Program-made: the position numbers and the translations under genes | Part shown: one piece after another, positions 16,207 to 23,756 of the stretch | Layout: each line of letters opens with the position of its first letter | Position numbering within the stretch: position 1 is the first letter of the stretch | DNA from: a virus | Length of the DNA stretch: 58,109 nt | Virus record (IMG/VR): IMGVR_UViG_3300027983_000019 | Coordinates: 1 to 58,109 of that record | Direction: 5' to 3' (one strand) | Notes under the pieces: generated by a model | Told to the model about the DNA's origin: nothing | What the model saw: the letters and a program-made list of their open reading frames with translations, nothing else | Databases searched by the model: none

Positions 16207-16391
16207 AAAAAAACCCACAGGTAATTAACCCATGGGTAGTGTTTTGTTGTAACCCAAACAAGGGACACTTACTTTTCGTTGAAGTGTCAAACGGGGTATT
16301 TGATATCGAGTTACCCCTCGACTAAATATTCCTCCAACTTAGTAAGGAACATAATTTCACTCCGTCGACTGAGTAAGGTACTATGTAACCT
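16207..16391 (-). ncRNA. Candidate structured small RNA
   Basis: About 185 bases between a host-type promoter (16398-16428) and a hairpin/T-run at 16207-16235 (ACCCA…TGGGT then T8 on the minus strand). Contains a 7-bp hairpin GACACTT/AAGTGTC and GGGGTA/TACCCC arms. No protein of useful length and no family recognised. Confidence 0.45.
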
Positions 16392-16397
16392 CTGATA

Positions 16398-16428
16398 CAA
16401 ATATAGTTATAATTCACTTACATGTCAA
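16398..16428 (-). promoter_or_regulatory. Host-type promoter
   Basis: Minus strand TTGAC, 18 bases, TATATTTG; drives the 185-base RNA candidate. Confidence 0.7.
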
Positions 16429-16449
16429 GTGTTTTATTGAAGATAATTA

Positions 16450-17205
16450 CTATTTTTCAAACCCATCGTCGATAATATATTCACGAAGTTCATTAATACC
16501 TAACATATTAAAAGTTATTGAACCAACCGTGGTGTATTGTGTATCGTGAAAATGCCCATAGTACCATTCTTCGATATGGTTATTTGGTTTTAAGATGTTA
16601 TACATTTCAGTAACCAAACTCCTCTCATAAACTAAATCACCACCCAAGTTAGGGTCATCAAACATGAATTGTTCTACGATGTATGGCCAATCACCATCAA
16701 CATCAACATTAATTGGTTTAACAAAATTAGGCGCTGTATGTGTTACAACGAGACTAATGTTTCTCATACCATCTAACTTTTCTCTATCTAAAACAAAAGG
16801 TTCATCTTCCCAGTAACATCGTTTTTCACTATTATATTTAATTTCATCCCTATTTGATTGTTTACGTGGTACTCTATCAATACTAATAGCTCCACCAACA
16901 CCCAAGATGTTTTTACCCTGAACATTAATAATTGTGTAATCGGGGTGTAACTTAAGGTTTTCGTATATGTGGTCACCATTAAAATAACTTGGGTCGTCGT
17001 GGTTGCCTCTAAAAACATGTAAGACACAACCTCTCTCACCGAAAAAATTATTTATCTCTTTTAATTTATTTAACTCGAAATCTGACCCAATAAACCCAAC
17101 ACCAAAGTCACCCACATGTATGAATTCACTATCCACTATTTTTCTATCTCTAATTAACATTTGTATGTAACGAAGATTTCCGTGTGTATCACCTATAAAG
17201 TACAT
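16450..17205 (-). CDS. Metallophosphoesterase
   Basis: 251 residues. YFIGDTHGN, VGDFGVG, FRGNHDDP, VVTHTAP and YYGHFHDT are the five metal-binding blocks of calcineurin-like phosphoesterases in order. Substrate unknown. Three bases from folA, so co-transcribed. Confidence 0.85.
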   Translation of the reverse strand: MYFIGDTHGNLRYIQMLIRDRKIVDSEFIHVGDFGVGFIGSDFELNKLKEINNFFGERGCVLHVFRGNHDDPSYFNGDHIYENLKLHPDYTIINVQGKNILGVGGAISIDRVPRKQSNRDEIKYNSEKRCYWEDEPFVLDREKLDGMRNISLVVTHTAPNFVKPINVDVDGDWPYIVEQFMFDDPNLGGDLVYERSLVTEMYNILKPNNHIEEWYYGHFHDTQYTTVGSITFNMLGINELREYIIDDGFEK

Positions 17206-17208
17206 AAT

Positions 17209-17682
17209 TTAATTTTTTAATAGGACATGGTCATATGTAATATAACTAAATCCCTCGTTTTTAATATTTTCTTTCTCAACCCAATTAATAGCATCAATAG
17301 TTGGAAATGTGGTGTCACCCTCAACCTCAATATGAATTTTGGTTAGGTGTATTCTATCAGCGAAATCGATTGCTCTTTTATAAATCTCACCACCACCGAT
17401 AATAAAAATATCTTTATCATTTCCAGCTTTTTTAATTGCCTTGGTTATACTATCCACAACTAAACACCCTTCAATGACTAAATCTTTATTCCTAGAAATA
17501 ACAATATTAAGTCTGTTTGGGAGTGGTTGTCCGATTGATTCATAGGTTTTTCGACCCATAATTACCACATTATCCGTTGTCAATCTCTTAAACCTTTTTA
17601 GGTCATCGGGTATGTACCAAGGCATTTTATTGTCAACACCTATTATACCATTATCCGAAACTGCTGCTATTAATGAAACCAT
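17209..17682 (-). CDS. folA: Dihydrofolate reductase
   Basis: 157 residues, typical bacterial length. SLIAAVSDNGIIGVDNKMPW, IMGRKTYESIG, NIVISR and FIIGGGEIYKRAI are the diagnostic blocks; the active-site acidic residue follows MPWYIPDDLKRF. Supplies tetrahydrofolate for phage nucleotide synthesis. Confidence 0.93.
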   Translation of the reverse strand: MVSLIAAVSDNGIIGVDNKMPWYIPDDLKRFKRLTTDNVVIMGRKTYESIGQPLPNRLNIVISRNKDLVIEGCLVVDSITKAIKKAGNDKDIFIIGGGEIYKRAIDFADRIHLTKIHIEVEGDTTFPTIDAINWVEKENIKNEGFSYITYDHVLLKN

Positions 17683-17716
17683 AATTCTTTTATTTTAAAT
17701 ATATAGATAAAAATAA

Positions 17717-17748
17717 AATAAAAAACCCCACATACGGGGTTTTTTTAT
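17717..17748. terminator. Terminator hairpin between AAA+ and folA genes
   Basis: AAAACCCCACATACGGGGTTTTTTT; stops the AAA+ transcript before folA. Confidence 0.8.
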
Positions 17749-18791
17749 TAATATAAGTATTCTAACATACTTTGATGTACGTATACACCTTTTCTAATTT
17801 TAAATTTTCGGAATGTTTCATCACCGATATCAAGTGTGAAAGTATTTTCTGTTATATTTAATTCCACAATACTTCCATCAAGACCACTCATGTTGTCTCG
17901 AAGTCTAGACCCTTTATTGTAGTGTGGTAAGTAAATGTTTGTTTTTTCTTGGAAAAGTGTTTCCTTACCATTGATAACCTCAAACATATCCATTGGGTCA
18001 GTATTTTTAGTCACGTTGAATATCTCAAAGAATTCATTAGTAACAATACCATAAATGTTAGCTTCTTCAGCCATTGACTTAACGATATCAACCGTGATGT
18101 TTTTAAGTTCTTTTAGAATTTCAACTAATCCATGAATTAACTTAACGTCATCAACAGAATCTAACAAGACCTCATGAATATCCTCCATCGTTAGGTCACT
18201 AAATTCTTTTATGTAACGAATTCTAGATGGTCTAGAAATCATCGTGTCAGGTAAATTAACGGTGTTTGTTGTTAAGATAAACAATCTTTTATTTTTTGAT
18301 GTGAAAACACCATCCATAAGTGTTAATAAACTACCAACACTCTTTTTTTCACCATCATCATCATCACCATATGGACTTAATGAGTAAGTTTTTTCAAATT
18401 CATCGAATAAGATAATTATATCTTGGTTGATACTATTAATGAAACCACCCATGTTATCGAACGATTGATTAACTAAAATAGTTGGTAACTCTAACTCATT
18501 ACAAACTTGTTTTGCTAACACAGTTTTACCCGTACCCTTAAGACCTTTTAACAATACACCAAAATTCTTATTAAGTGATTTATAAGTTTGTGTAATTCTA
18601 GTGTTTAACCCCTTCTCAATACCATACACTTTTTCAGGTAATCCGAAACTATCAGATATGTGGGTTAGGAAAAACTCTTTTAGAAAAGCATCGAAACCTA
18701 ATTCATAAACACCTTTAGGTAATGTATTTGATACTGTTGGTAAATCTCCATAACTAAATCTACCGTTAGAATTGACCCATTGTTTACTCAT
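17748..18791 (-). CDS. AAA+ ATPase
   Basis: 347 residues. Walker A GLKGTGKTVLAKQ near residue 85, Walker B DIIILFDEFEKTY near 130, sensor-type FILTTNTVNLPD, arginine region SRPSRIRYIKEF. The arrangement resembles proteasome/BCS1-type AAA modules in phages. C-terminal beta-rich tail (TENTFTLDIGDETFRKF). Target unknown. Confidence 0.8.
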   Translation of the reverse strand: MSKQWVNSNGRFSYGDLPTVSNTLPKGVYELGFDAFLKEFFLTHISDSFGLPEKVYGIEKGLNTRITQTYKSLNKNFGVLLKGLKGTGKTVLAKQVCNELELPTILVNQSFDNMGGFINSINQDIIILFDEFEKTYSLSPYGDDDDGEKKSVGSLLTLMDGVFTSKNKRLFILTTNTVNLPDTMISRPSRIRYIKEFSDLTMEDIHEVLLDSVDDVKLIHGLVEILKELKNITVDIVKSMAEEANIYGIVTNEFFEIFNVTKNTDPMDMFEVINGKETLFQEKTNIYLPHYNKGSRLRDNMSGLDGSIVELNITENTFTLDIGDETFRKFKIRKGVYVHQSMLEYLY

Positions 18792-18869
18792 AATTTTTAT
18801 TTTTAATGATTAATATTGTTTTAGATTACAAACATAGGTATTTTTTTTCGTTAAAACAAGTAATACCCA

Positions 18870-18905
18870 ATAAAAAAAAAGGTCCTTTTTAGGGGACCTT
18901 TGTCA
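18870..18905 (-). terminator. Terminator downstream of tRNA-Leu
   Basis: AAAGGTCCCCTAAAAAGGACCTTTTTTTTT on the minus strand: good arms and T9. Confidence 0.8.
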
Positions 18906-18918
18906 AAACATTTGTTTT

Positions 18919-19043
18919 TGGATAAGGAAGGGAATTGAACCCTCCGATGAATCTTTTCGTGTCACAGTTTCTCAGCTGTTAACCTTATTGTGTGAAACCA
19001 ACCCATAATTCTATGGGTCGTGTATACTCTCCACCACTTATCT
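18919..19043 (-). tRNA. Oversized tRNA-Leu-like gene
   Basis: 125 bases. Acceptor GATAAG/CTTATC, Leu-type D-arm GTGGTGGAGAGTATACACG, T-arm GAGGGTTCAATTCCCTT. Two hairpins compete for the anticodon role: ACCCA/TGGGT right after the D-arm and ACAG/CTGT with GAG (Leu) in its loop. The extra 40 bases make it one of several expanded Leu tRNAs here. Confidence 0.6.
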
Positions 19044-19073
19044 TACACTAAATATAGTTATAATACTTGGTAA

Positions 19074-19682
19074 TTACAAGCTTCCATCCAATGAATTTGG
19101 GTAATATAGTAATGTTGGGTTTGTTTTTTGTATTTCATGTTCAGGGAATACGTCTGTAAATTGTTTTGTATTAAACTTTTTGGTTATTAAATGGTATCCG
19201 TTTTTTGTTGGGATTGTTGCTTCGATTTTATCACCCTTTGGGTCTAATCCGTTTATATAATCACCTACCACATTAACTACACCTAAATCCAAAACATCTA
19301 TGTCCACTATCCATCTCTTCTCATTTGTTTTTACTTGACCTACCACACTATCAAACAAGTTTTGTTGACTATGTTGTTTATTTTTAATTCGTGTGGCCAA
19401 GGCACCCATCATATCTAAAGACACATCCATATGGTTTTGTTTTTGGATATGGATGTATATTCTAGCTTTAAACATTTCAGCTAATTGTTTTATCTCATCA
19501 TACCTTTTTTCTAGATAGTCTAAATTACTAACACAATATGTTTTAATTGTTCTAACCGATTGGTGTTTATCTTTTTCACCCTCTGGTTGGTCCTTTTTTC
19601 GTTTCATCACATATAACATGTAGAAATCACCTTCCTCAGTAAAATTTAATAATGGTTTTATTTTTTCTATATTATCAATCAT
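19074..19682 (-). CDS. Phage protein with primase-like DxD/H motifs (tentative)
   Basis: 202 residues. ARIYIHIQKQNHMDVSLDMM, RWIVDIDVLD and IPTKNGYHLITKKFNTKQF are conserved blocks that I associate with a widespread phage family; the hydrophobic-D-hydrophobic-D plus later H spacing recalls archaeo-eukaryotic primase cores. Not enough to assign an activity. Confidence 0.5.
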   Translation of the reverse strand: MIDNIEKIKPLLNFTEEGDFYMLYVMKRKKDQPEGEKDKHQSVRTIKTYCVSNLDYLEKRYDEIKQLAEMFKARIYIHIQKQNHMDVSLDMMGALATRIKNKQHSQQNLFDSVVGQVKTNEKRWIVDIDVLDLGVVNVVGDYINGLDPKGDKIEATIPTKNGYHLITKKFNTKQFTDVFPEHEIQKTNPTLLYYPNSLDGSL

Positions 19683-19734
19683 TTTGTTTTTATTTTATGT
19701 TCCTCACTAAATACCTTACCTTTTTTAACGATAA

Positions 19735-19788
19735 ATAGGTAAAAGTCAGTATAAAGTTTTTTATACTTTCTTTTACCTATTAAGTTAT
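19735..19788 (-). terminator. Terminator of RNase P RNA
   Basis: Long stem AGGTAAAAG(A)AAGTATAAA / TTTATACTGACTTTTACCT on the minus strand directly after the RNA. Confidence 0.7.
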
Positions 19789-19791
19789 GAT

Positions 19792-20058
19792 GATGAGCTT
19801 ACCCGACTTTCTGCTAGCCATTAGACAGTCTCCACTGTTTTAATGGTTCGATACCATTTGTCTTAAATCCTCTTACCCGACTATAATTAGGCAACAATCA
19901 CCCTAAATCTGTTTGAGTTTCACCCTGGGAAGTGCGTACGGCCCCTTTATTGAACTTAATCACTTTGGTAGTTACCTCCTTCCGTATGTTGTGGTGTGTC
20001 GAAGTTTCTCTCCGTGGAGCGGCATCTTCTCTGTCATCATGTAATTTATTTATAACTT
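19792..20058 (-). ncRNA. rnpB: RNase P RNA
   Basis: 267 bases. The ends pair (AAGTTAT/ATAACTT and ATGATGA/TCATCAT), forming P1. Blocks in the bacterial order: GATGCCGC, GGAGAGAAACTTCGACACACC-like CR-I, GGAGGTAACTACC, CCCAGGGTGAAACTC, GTCGGGTAAGAGG, and near the 3' end AGCAGAAAGTCGGGTAAGCT, matching the CR-V AGAA..CGG(C/G)TTA signature. This would be the catalytic RNA for tRNA 5' maturation. Pairs functionally with RnpA at 30927-31214. CR-I deviates slightly from GAGGAAAGUC. Confidence 0.8.
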
Positions 20059-20071
20059 ATCTTTAACATTA

Positions 20072-20079
20072 CAAATATA
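20072..20079 (-). promoter_or_regulatory. Promoter -7 box for RNase P RNA
   Basis: TATATTTG on the minus strand about 14 bases before the P1 5' strand; a clear TTG box is not obvious. It overlaps the region upstream of the divergent gene at 20096. Confidence 0.5.
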
Positions 20080-20095
20080 GTGAATATTTATTAGT

Positions 20096-20908
20096 ATGGA
20101 ACTAAAAAGATTAAAAAAAATAATAAAAGAAGAAATAGGGGATTTTGACTGGGCACAAGATGTGTTAGCGGCTAGTCCAGATGATGAAGAGTTTGAATCA
20201 ATGCTTAACCACTTTGGGGCTAATTTGGTTTACGCTGAGGATTTTGAGGAAACGGATAGTTATGACTATCTTGGTGGGAAAACTTACAATGTTGATGGTG
20301 AAACTTGGGTGGTTTTAACCAAGGAACAAGCTGATGAAACATTAAAAGAGGATATACGAAGTCTTTATGAAGAGTTGGGTGTTGAAACAGTACGTGATAT
20401 ATCTGATTATGTTACTGTTTCCCAACAATGGATTGATGATTTTTGTGATGAGGAGGCTGACCATTATATGGATGATATAGATGAGGAAGACATACTCTCC
20501 AATTCTGATGATGAATACGAGGAAAGATATGATGACCTAACAGAGGAGATTGAGGAACTTGAGGACTTGTCTGATGATGATGAGTCCGTACAAACAAGAA
20601 TTTATGACCTAATAAAGCAAAGAGATAAAATTCTTGACGATGCTCGTGATGATGTAAGGGAAACCGAGTTGGTTGAATTACATAGATGTATGGAAGACCC
20701 AATTTATTGTTTAGTTAACGAAAAGGGTTGGTATTCTACTACTAAAGAATTACTTGATGCCATGTTATCACAATGGGGATGGGATATTGATGAAGAAAGA
20801 CTTGTTAACGACCTATTTCAAGAATCTAATTATGATTCATTGGGTTATGGTGAATACGCTGAAGAGATTGTTGAAGATACTGTTTATATATTGATTAGAA
20901 TGGATTAA
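20096..20908 (+). CDS. Acidic protein with capsid-targeting-like N-terminus
   Basis: 270 residues. N-terminus LKRLKKIIKEEIGDFDWAQDV, with I-K-E as a prohead-protease-like site. The body is extremely acidic (EEDILSNSDDEYEERYDDLTE, then EELEDLSDDDE) with a coiled-coil-like centre, and could mimic DNA or bind basic proteins. Preceded by AATATTTATTAGT. Function unknown. Confidence 0.65.
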   Translation: MELKRLKKIIKEEIGDFDWAQDVLAASPDDEEFESMLNHFGANLVYAEDFEETDSYDYLGGKTYNVDGETWVVLTKEQADETLKEDIRSLYEELGVETVRDISDYVTVSQQWIDDFCDEEADHYMDDIDEEDILSNSDDEYEERYDDLTEEIEELEDLSDDDESVQTRIYDLIKQRDKILDDARDDVRETELVELHRCMEDPIYCLVNEKGWYSTTKELLDAMLSQWGWDIDEERLVNDLFQESNYDSLGYGEYAEEIVEDTVYILIRMD

Positions 20909-20910
20909 CT

Positions 20911-20963
20911 ATGAAAAAATTCATAAAAAAAATATAAAAGAATCTGATTTTGATTGGGTTTAG
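20911..20963 (+). pseudogene. Relic of a capsid-targeting N-terminus
   Basis: ATGAAAAAATTCATAAAAAAAATA followed by AAAGAATCTGATTTTGATTGGGTTTAG: one base lost from the ATATTAAAAG seen in the genes at 21318 and 21705 puts a stop after eight codons. Without the deletion it would read MKKFIKKILKESDFDWV then stop. A truncated family member. Confidence 0.7.
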
Positions 20964-21256
20964 ACGAATTTAGATACCCTACCTATTGTTGTTTGTTTAA
21001 CACCATAATAAATTTCTTGTTTTTTAACTTGTGCTTTAAACCTCAACACGGAACCAATTTCAATTAACTCACCACCAACCAAGTATCTTTCATTAATTTT
21101 ACCGAATTTAGTTACTCTATTGTTATTATTATCAACCATTTGATAAACATTTGTATCACCAAATGGACCATCAAACTTATTAACACCAACAATTGTTAGT
21201 TCCATGTTAATTTTTTCACCAACCTTACCGATATAATCATTCCCAATGTCTAACAT
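20960..21256 (-). CDS. Small OB-fold-like protein
   Basis: 98 residues. GEKINMELTIVGVNKFDGPFG, YQMVDNNNNRVTKFGKIN and GSVLRFKAQVKKQEIYYGVKQT follow the strand pattern of an OB-fold single-stranded nucleic-acid binder. No start ambiguity. Assignment is by pattern only. Confidence 0.5.
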   Translation of the reverse strand: MLDIGNDYIGKVGEKINMELTIVGVNKFDGPFGDTNVYQMVDNNNNRVTKFGKINERYLVGGELIEIGSVLRFKAQVKKQEIYYGVKQTTIGRVSKFV

Positions 21257-21317
21257 CTATTTAATTTTATACTATTTATACAAATATACAAAACTTTTGT
21301 GATATTTATCAGTATAG

Positions 21318-21695
21318 ATGAAAAAACTTATAAAAAAAATATTAAAAGAATCTGATTTTGATTGGGTTGAGGGTATCCCTGAGGATTTGGTTATACCTGT
21401 TAATACCCCGTTTGTGATTATACTGGATATGACATTAAATACACATCTATGGTCTAAATTACAAAAAAAATTACAGGGTTTTGGGTGGAATTGGCGACAC
21501 ACCACTCATTACTCATTAGAATCTGTGATGTATGATTGTGATAGTGTAGTTGATAAACAGCCTACCTCACTTTCAGGTGGGGAACAATGGGATAGTAATA
21601 AAGGTTATATGGGTGTGTGGTGTAGTGATGAATGGGAAGGAAATATTACCTATTATGGTGAACATGTCTATAAATTATCTGAAATAGTTATATAA
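21318..21695 (+). CDS. Protein with capsid-targeting-like N-terminus
   Basis: 125 residues, MKKLIKKILKESDFDWVEGIP start (L-K-E site), preceded by GATATTTATCAG. The body contains GWNWRHTTHYSLESV and LSGGEQWDSNKGYMGVW, not recognised. Adjacent to a paralog with an almost identical first 17 codons at nucleotide level. Confidence 0.65.
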   Translation: MKKLIKKILKESDFDWVEGIPEDLVIPVNTPFVIILDMTLNTHLWSKLQKKLQGFGWNWRHTTHYSLESVMYDCDSVVDKQPTSLSGGEQWDSNKGYMGVWCSDEWEGNITYYGEHVYKLSEIVI

Positions 21696-21704
21696 CTTAA
21701 TATC

Positions 21705-22397
21705 ATGAAAAAACTTATAAAAAAAATATTAAAAGAATCTGATTTTGATTGGACTGAGGATATTATAGGTGTGTTCTCACCTGAAATGTTAAGATATGGG
21801 CAAACATTTAAGAATATGTGGAGTCAATATACAAGAATACTAAAATATGTTGGTAAAGATGATGAGGGTGTTAGTTACGAAACACCATTAACTCTTTTTA
21901 ATTTTGAAATTGTGTCGGATGAATCTGACCTTAATTTAGGTATAGAATTAGTACTTAACACCCACGATTTTATTAAATTTATTAAAGATGGTATATTGAC
22001 CCCAATGATTGATGAAGATGATTTTAAATTTTTGAATGAGTCTAATGATTTTGAATGGGTTGAGGATATCCCATCAGCTAGTGAGTATAGGTTTTTCATG
22101 ATTAGTCTTTGTATAGTTAATGATTACGATGAAGAAACACAAATCGATGAATGTCTTGAAGGTCGTGATATCTATGTTAAAATAAATAATTACGATGTTG
22201 ATGTTGATAGTATATGGAGATTCGGGATTGATGATATGGTTGCTTGTGGTGATGATGGTTATGACGTTATTGATTATTTAGAGACACATAACCTTGGTAT
22301 CCCACAATATGATGATTGTGAGGGTGTAACAGAAGTTAGTTTAAGTAGGTATTGTAAATATGGTCACGATACATTCTGTAATGGTGTGAACTGGTAA
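21705..22397 (+). CDS. Protein with two capsid-targeting-like segments (gene fusion)
   Basis: 230 residues. Starts MKKLIKKILKESDFDWTEDI; around residue 107 a second, weaker copy appears (DFKFLNESNDFEWVEDIPSAS), as if two family genes had fused. Nine bases after the previous gene. Both halves are acidic and unrecognised. Confidence 0.65.
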   Translation: MKKLIKKILKESDFDWTEDIIGVFSPEMLRYGQTFKNMWSQYTRILKYVGKDDEGVSYETPLTLFNFEIVSDESDLNLGIELVLNTHDFIKFIKDGILTPMIDEDDFKFLNESNDFEWVEDIPSASEYRFFMISLCIVNDYDEETQIDECLEGRDIYVKINNYDVDVDSIWRFGIDDMVACGDDGYDVIDYLETHNLGIPQYDDCEGVTEVSLSRYCKYGHDTFCNGVNW

Positions 22398-22400
22398 TAA

Positions 22401-22427
22401 TCACGGTGACTTATCACCGTGATATAT
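22401..22427 (+). terminator. Hairpin after the fusion gene
   Basis: ATCACGGTGACTTATCACCGTGAT; stable stem but weak T-run. Confidence 0.55.
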
Positions 22428-22435
22428 ACACATTT

Positions 22436-22510
22436 GTCTCCCCCACGGGCCTCGAACCCGTAACCTTTCCGTTAAAAGCGGAAAGCCCGTCCACTTGAGC
22501 TTCGAAGAGA
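22436..22510 (-). tRNA. tRNA-Lys(TTT)
   Basis: 75 bases; acceptor TCTCTTC/GGGGAGA, anticodon arm TTTCCG-CTTTTAA-CGGAAA, T-arm ACGGGTTCGAGGCCCGT. Last tRNA of operon T1, separated from the rest by its own terminator. Confidence 0.9.
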
Positions 22511-22512
22511 TA

Positions 22513-22621
22513 AAAAAAGGGACTAAGTTATGATTGACTTAGTCCCTTTTAGGTGTGGTTGTAATTTTGTTACCTCCAATTAGTCAATCGATTTTCACGA
22601 CTAACCAATTATCGGTTAGTC
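22513..22621 (-). promoter_or_regulatory. Candidate Lys attenuator before tRNA-Lys
   Basis: Between a Lys-rich ORF (22625-22834) and tRNA-Lys lie four mutually exclusive segments on the minus strand: GACTAACC, GGTTAGTC, then GGGACTAAGT and ACTTAGTCCC followed by T7. Segments 1+2 and 3+4 form hairpins (3+4 is a terminator); 2 can instead pair with GACTAA in 3. This is the layout of a classical attenuator. Confidence 0.6.
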
Positions 22622-22624
22622 TTG

Positions 22625-22834
22625 TTACTGTTTATATTTTAATTTATTTACCATAATTTCTACTTTGTTTTTTCTTTTAATCCTTTTAATCTTTAAAGCT
22701 CTTTTATACTTCTCGTTGAACTCTTTACGGAATTCACTTTTAATAACTTCTTTTTCTGAGTTACTTATTTTTCGTCTTAGTTTTAGTTCTTTTAGTAAAT
22801 ACCTCGTACTAAGACCTAATACTATTGTTAACAT
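22625..22834 (-). CDS. Lys-rich small protein, possible leader for tRNA-Lys
   Basis: 69 residues with 16 Lys (for example RALKIKRIKRKNK). Hydrophobic start (LTIVLGLSTRYLLKEL), then a basic helix. Its position directly before the attenuator-like hairpins and tRNA-Lys suggests a sensing role like the four shorter leaders; it may also be an ordinary basic protein. Confidence 0.55.
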   Translation of the reverse strand: MLTIVLGLSTRYLLKELKLRRKISNSEKEVIKSEFRKEFNEKYKRALKIKRIKRKNKVEIMVNKLKYKQ

Positions 22835-22857
22835 TTTGTTTTACTCTTTTAATTAGA

Positions 22858-22929
22858 AGTCAGGGAGGGAATCGAACCCCCGTAAATCGGGTTGCAACCG
22901 ACCACCTATATGCCTCTCAGACACCTGAC
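22858..22929 (-). tRNA. tRNA-Cys(GCA)
   Basis: 72 bases; acceptor GTCAGG/CCTGAC with U73 (normal for Cys), anticodon arm GTCGG-TTGCAAC-CCGAT, T-arm GGGGGTTCGATTCCCTC. Confidence 0.88.
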
Positions 22930-22936
22930 CAAATAA

Positions 22937-23010
22937 AAAGATAGAGATTAACTATATGAGTGTTTTTCCAAATCCAAATTGATGTAACTCACATTACCGC
23001 TTCTATCTTT
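22937..23010 (-). ncRNA. Y RNA-like small RNA inside the tRNA operon
   Basis: 74 bases between tRNA-Ala and tRNA-Cys. Outer helix AAAGATAGA/TCTATCTTT, then GAAGCGGTAATGTGAGTTAC, with inner helix ATGTGAG/CTCATAT. The same GAAGCGGT and GAGTTACATC segments recur in the RNA just upstream of the Ro60 gene (44223-44300). They resemble the animal Y RNA Ro60-binding strand (GGUAGUGAGUUAUC). Likely released by processing of the flanking tRNAs. Confidence 0.65.
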
Positions 23011-23014
23011 TTTG

Positions 23015-23089
23015 TGGAAGTGATGGGACTCGAACCCACATAACCTTCTCGTTGCAAACGAGTTGCTCAGCCAATTGAGCTACACCCCC
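23015..23089 (-). tRNA. tRNA-Ala(TGC)
   Basis: 75 bases; acceptor GGGGGTG/CACTTCC, anticodon arm ACTCG-TTTGCAA-CGAGA, T-arm GTGGGTTCGAGTCCCAT. Confidence 0.92.
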
Positions 23090-23143
23090 TTAGTGGCGTA
23101 CCTTTGATTTAAGAGAGGGCACTACCGTTTCAACTCTCTATAG

Positions 23144-23214
23144 AGCGAAATGTGAGAATCTAACTCCTTCCTCTCCTTGGAAGGGAGATGCTTTAACATT
23201 AAGCTACATTTCGC
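23144..23214 (-). tRNA. tRNA-Gly(TCC)
   Basis: 71 bases; acceptor GCGAAAT/ATTTCGC, anticodon arm TCTCC-CTTCCAA-GGAGA; T-loop slightly unusual (TTAGATT). Confidence 0.9.
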
Positions 23215-23258
23215 GTTTACCATTTTTTTTCTGACCTGAATGATATAAACAGGTTTCG

Positions 23259-23331
23259 CGGAGATGATGGGAGTCGAACCCACTCCGACCTCGCAGACAA
23301 CGAGACATCTTAACCGTTTGACCTCATCTCC
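23259..23331 (-). tRNA. tRNA-Asp(GTC)
   Basis: 73 bases; acceptor GGAGATG/CATCTCC, G73, anticodon loop TTGTCTG, T-arm GTGGGTTCGACTCCCAT. Confidence 0.92.
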
Positions 23332-23389
23332 ATTGCGTCTTAGTTGGTGGTACCACCATGTAGAACCTAAAACAATTTTAACCTACTTT

Positions 23390-23503
23390 TTATTTTCTAC
23401 CTTTTGTCCACCCTTTGTAATCCAACAGGTTCCGAATTGGGAGTTTAATTCCCCCTTTCCCTTGACCTTTCATTGTGTTACTCATCTTTTGTTTCCTTCC
23501 CAT
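23390..23503 (-). CDS. Small basic protein inside tRNA operon
   Basis: 37 residues (starts MGRKQKMSNTMKG), strongly basic, between tRNA-Pro and tRNA-Asp. The ATG follows ATTATTTATATGT, the recurrent TATTTATA-type box, so it may be expressed separately from the tRNAs. Unrecognised. Confidence 0.5.
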   Translation of the reverse strand: MGRKQKMSNTMKGQGKGGIKLPIRNLLDYKGWTKGRK

Positions 23504-23540
23504 ACATATAAATAATATGGGAAGGTACAAAAGTTCCATG

Positions 23541-23613
23541 TCTAAGTGATAGGATTCGAACCTACGACCTGAGTGTCCCAAACACCCCGCTCTACCAACT
23601 GAGCCACACCTAG
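23541..23613 (-). tRNA. tRNA-Pro(TGG)
   Basis: 73 bases; acceptor CTAGGTG/CACTTAG, anticodon arm GGGTG-TTTGGGA-CACTC. Confidence 0.92.
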
Positions 23614-23662
23614 TTTTTGTACTTCCTTCTCTCATACGGAGTATAGTACTAACTAATACAGG

Positions 23663-23743
23663 TGGTGCCTGATGGACTCGAACCACTCCCCTAAGGACGA
23701 AATTTACAGTTTCGCTGTCGTATCCAAACGACTTTCAGTCACC
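23663..23743 (-). tRNA. tRNA-Tyr(GTA)
   Basis: 81 bases with the long variable arm of bacterial tRNA-Tyr; acceptor GGTGACT/AGGCACC, anticodon arm CGAAA-CTGTAAA-TTTCG. First tRNA of operon T1. Confidence 0.88.
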
Positions 23744-23756
23744 AATTGTTTTTAAC

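Noticed and set aside
20412-20702. His-rich minus-strand frame
   Set aside because: Antisense of the Asp/Glu-rich gene at 20096; His/Pro/Gln composition follows from that.
23264-23515. Plus-strand frame over the Asp tRNA region
   Set aside because: Reads antisense through tRNA T-arms (GVEPTPT-type peptide), a common artefact over tRNA genes; same for frames at 26610, 30158, 30298 and 32882.
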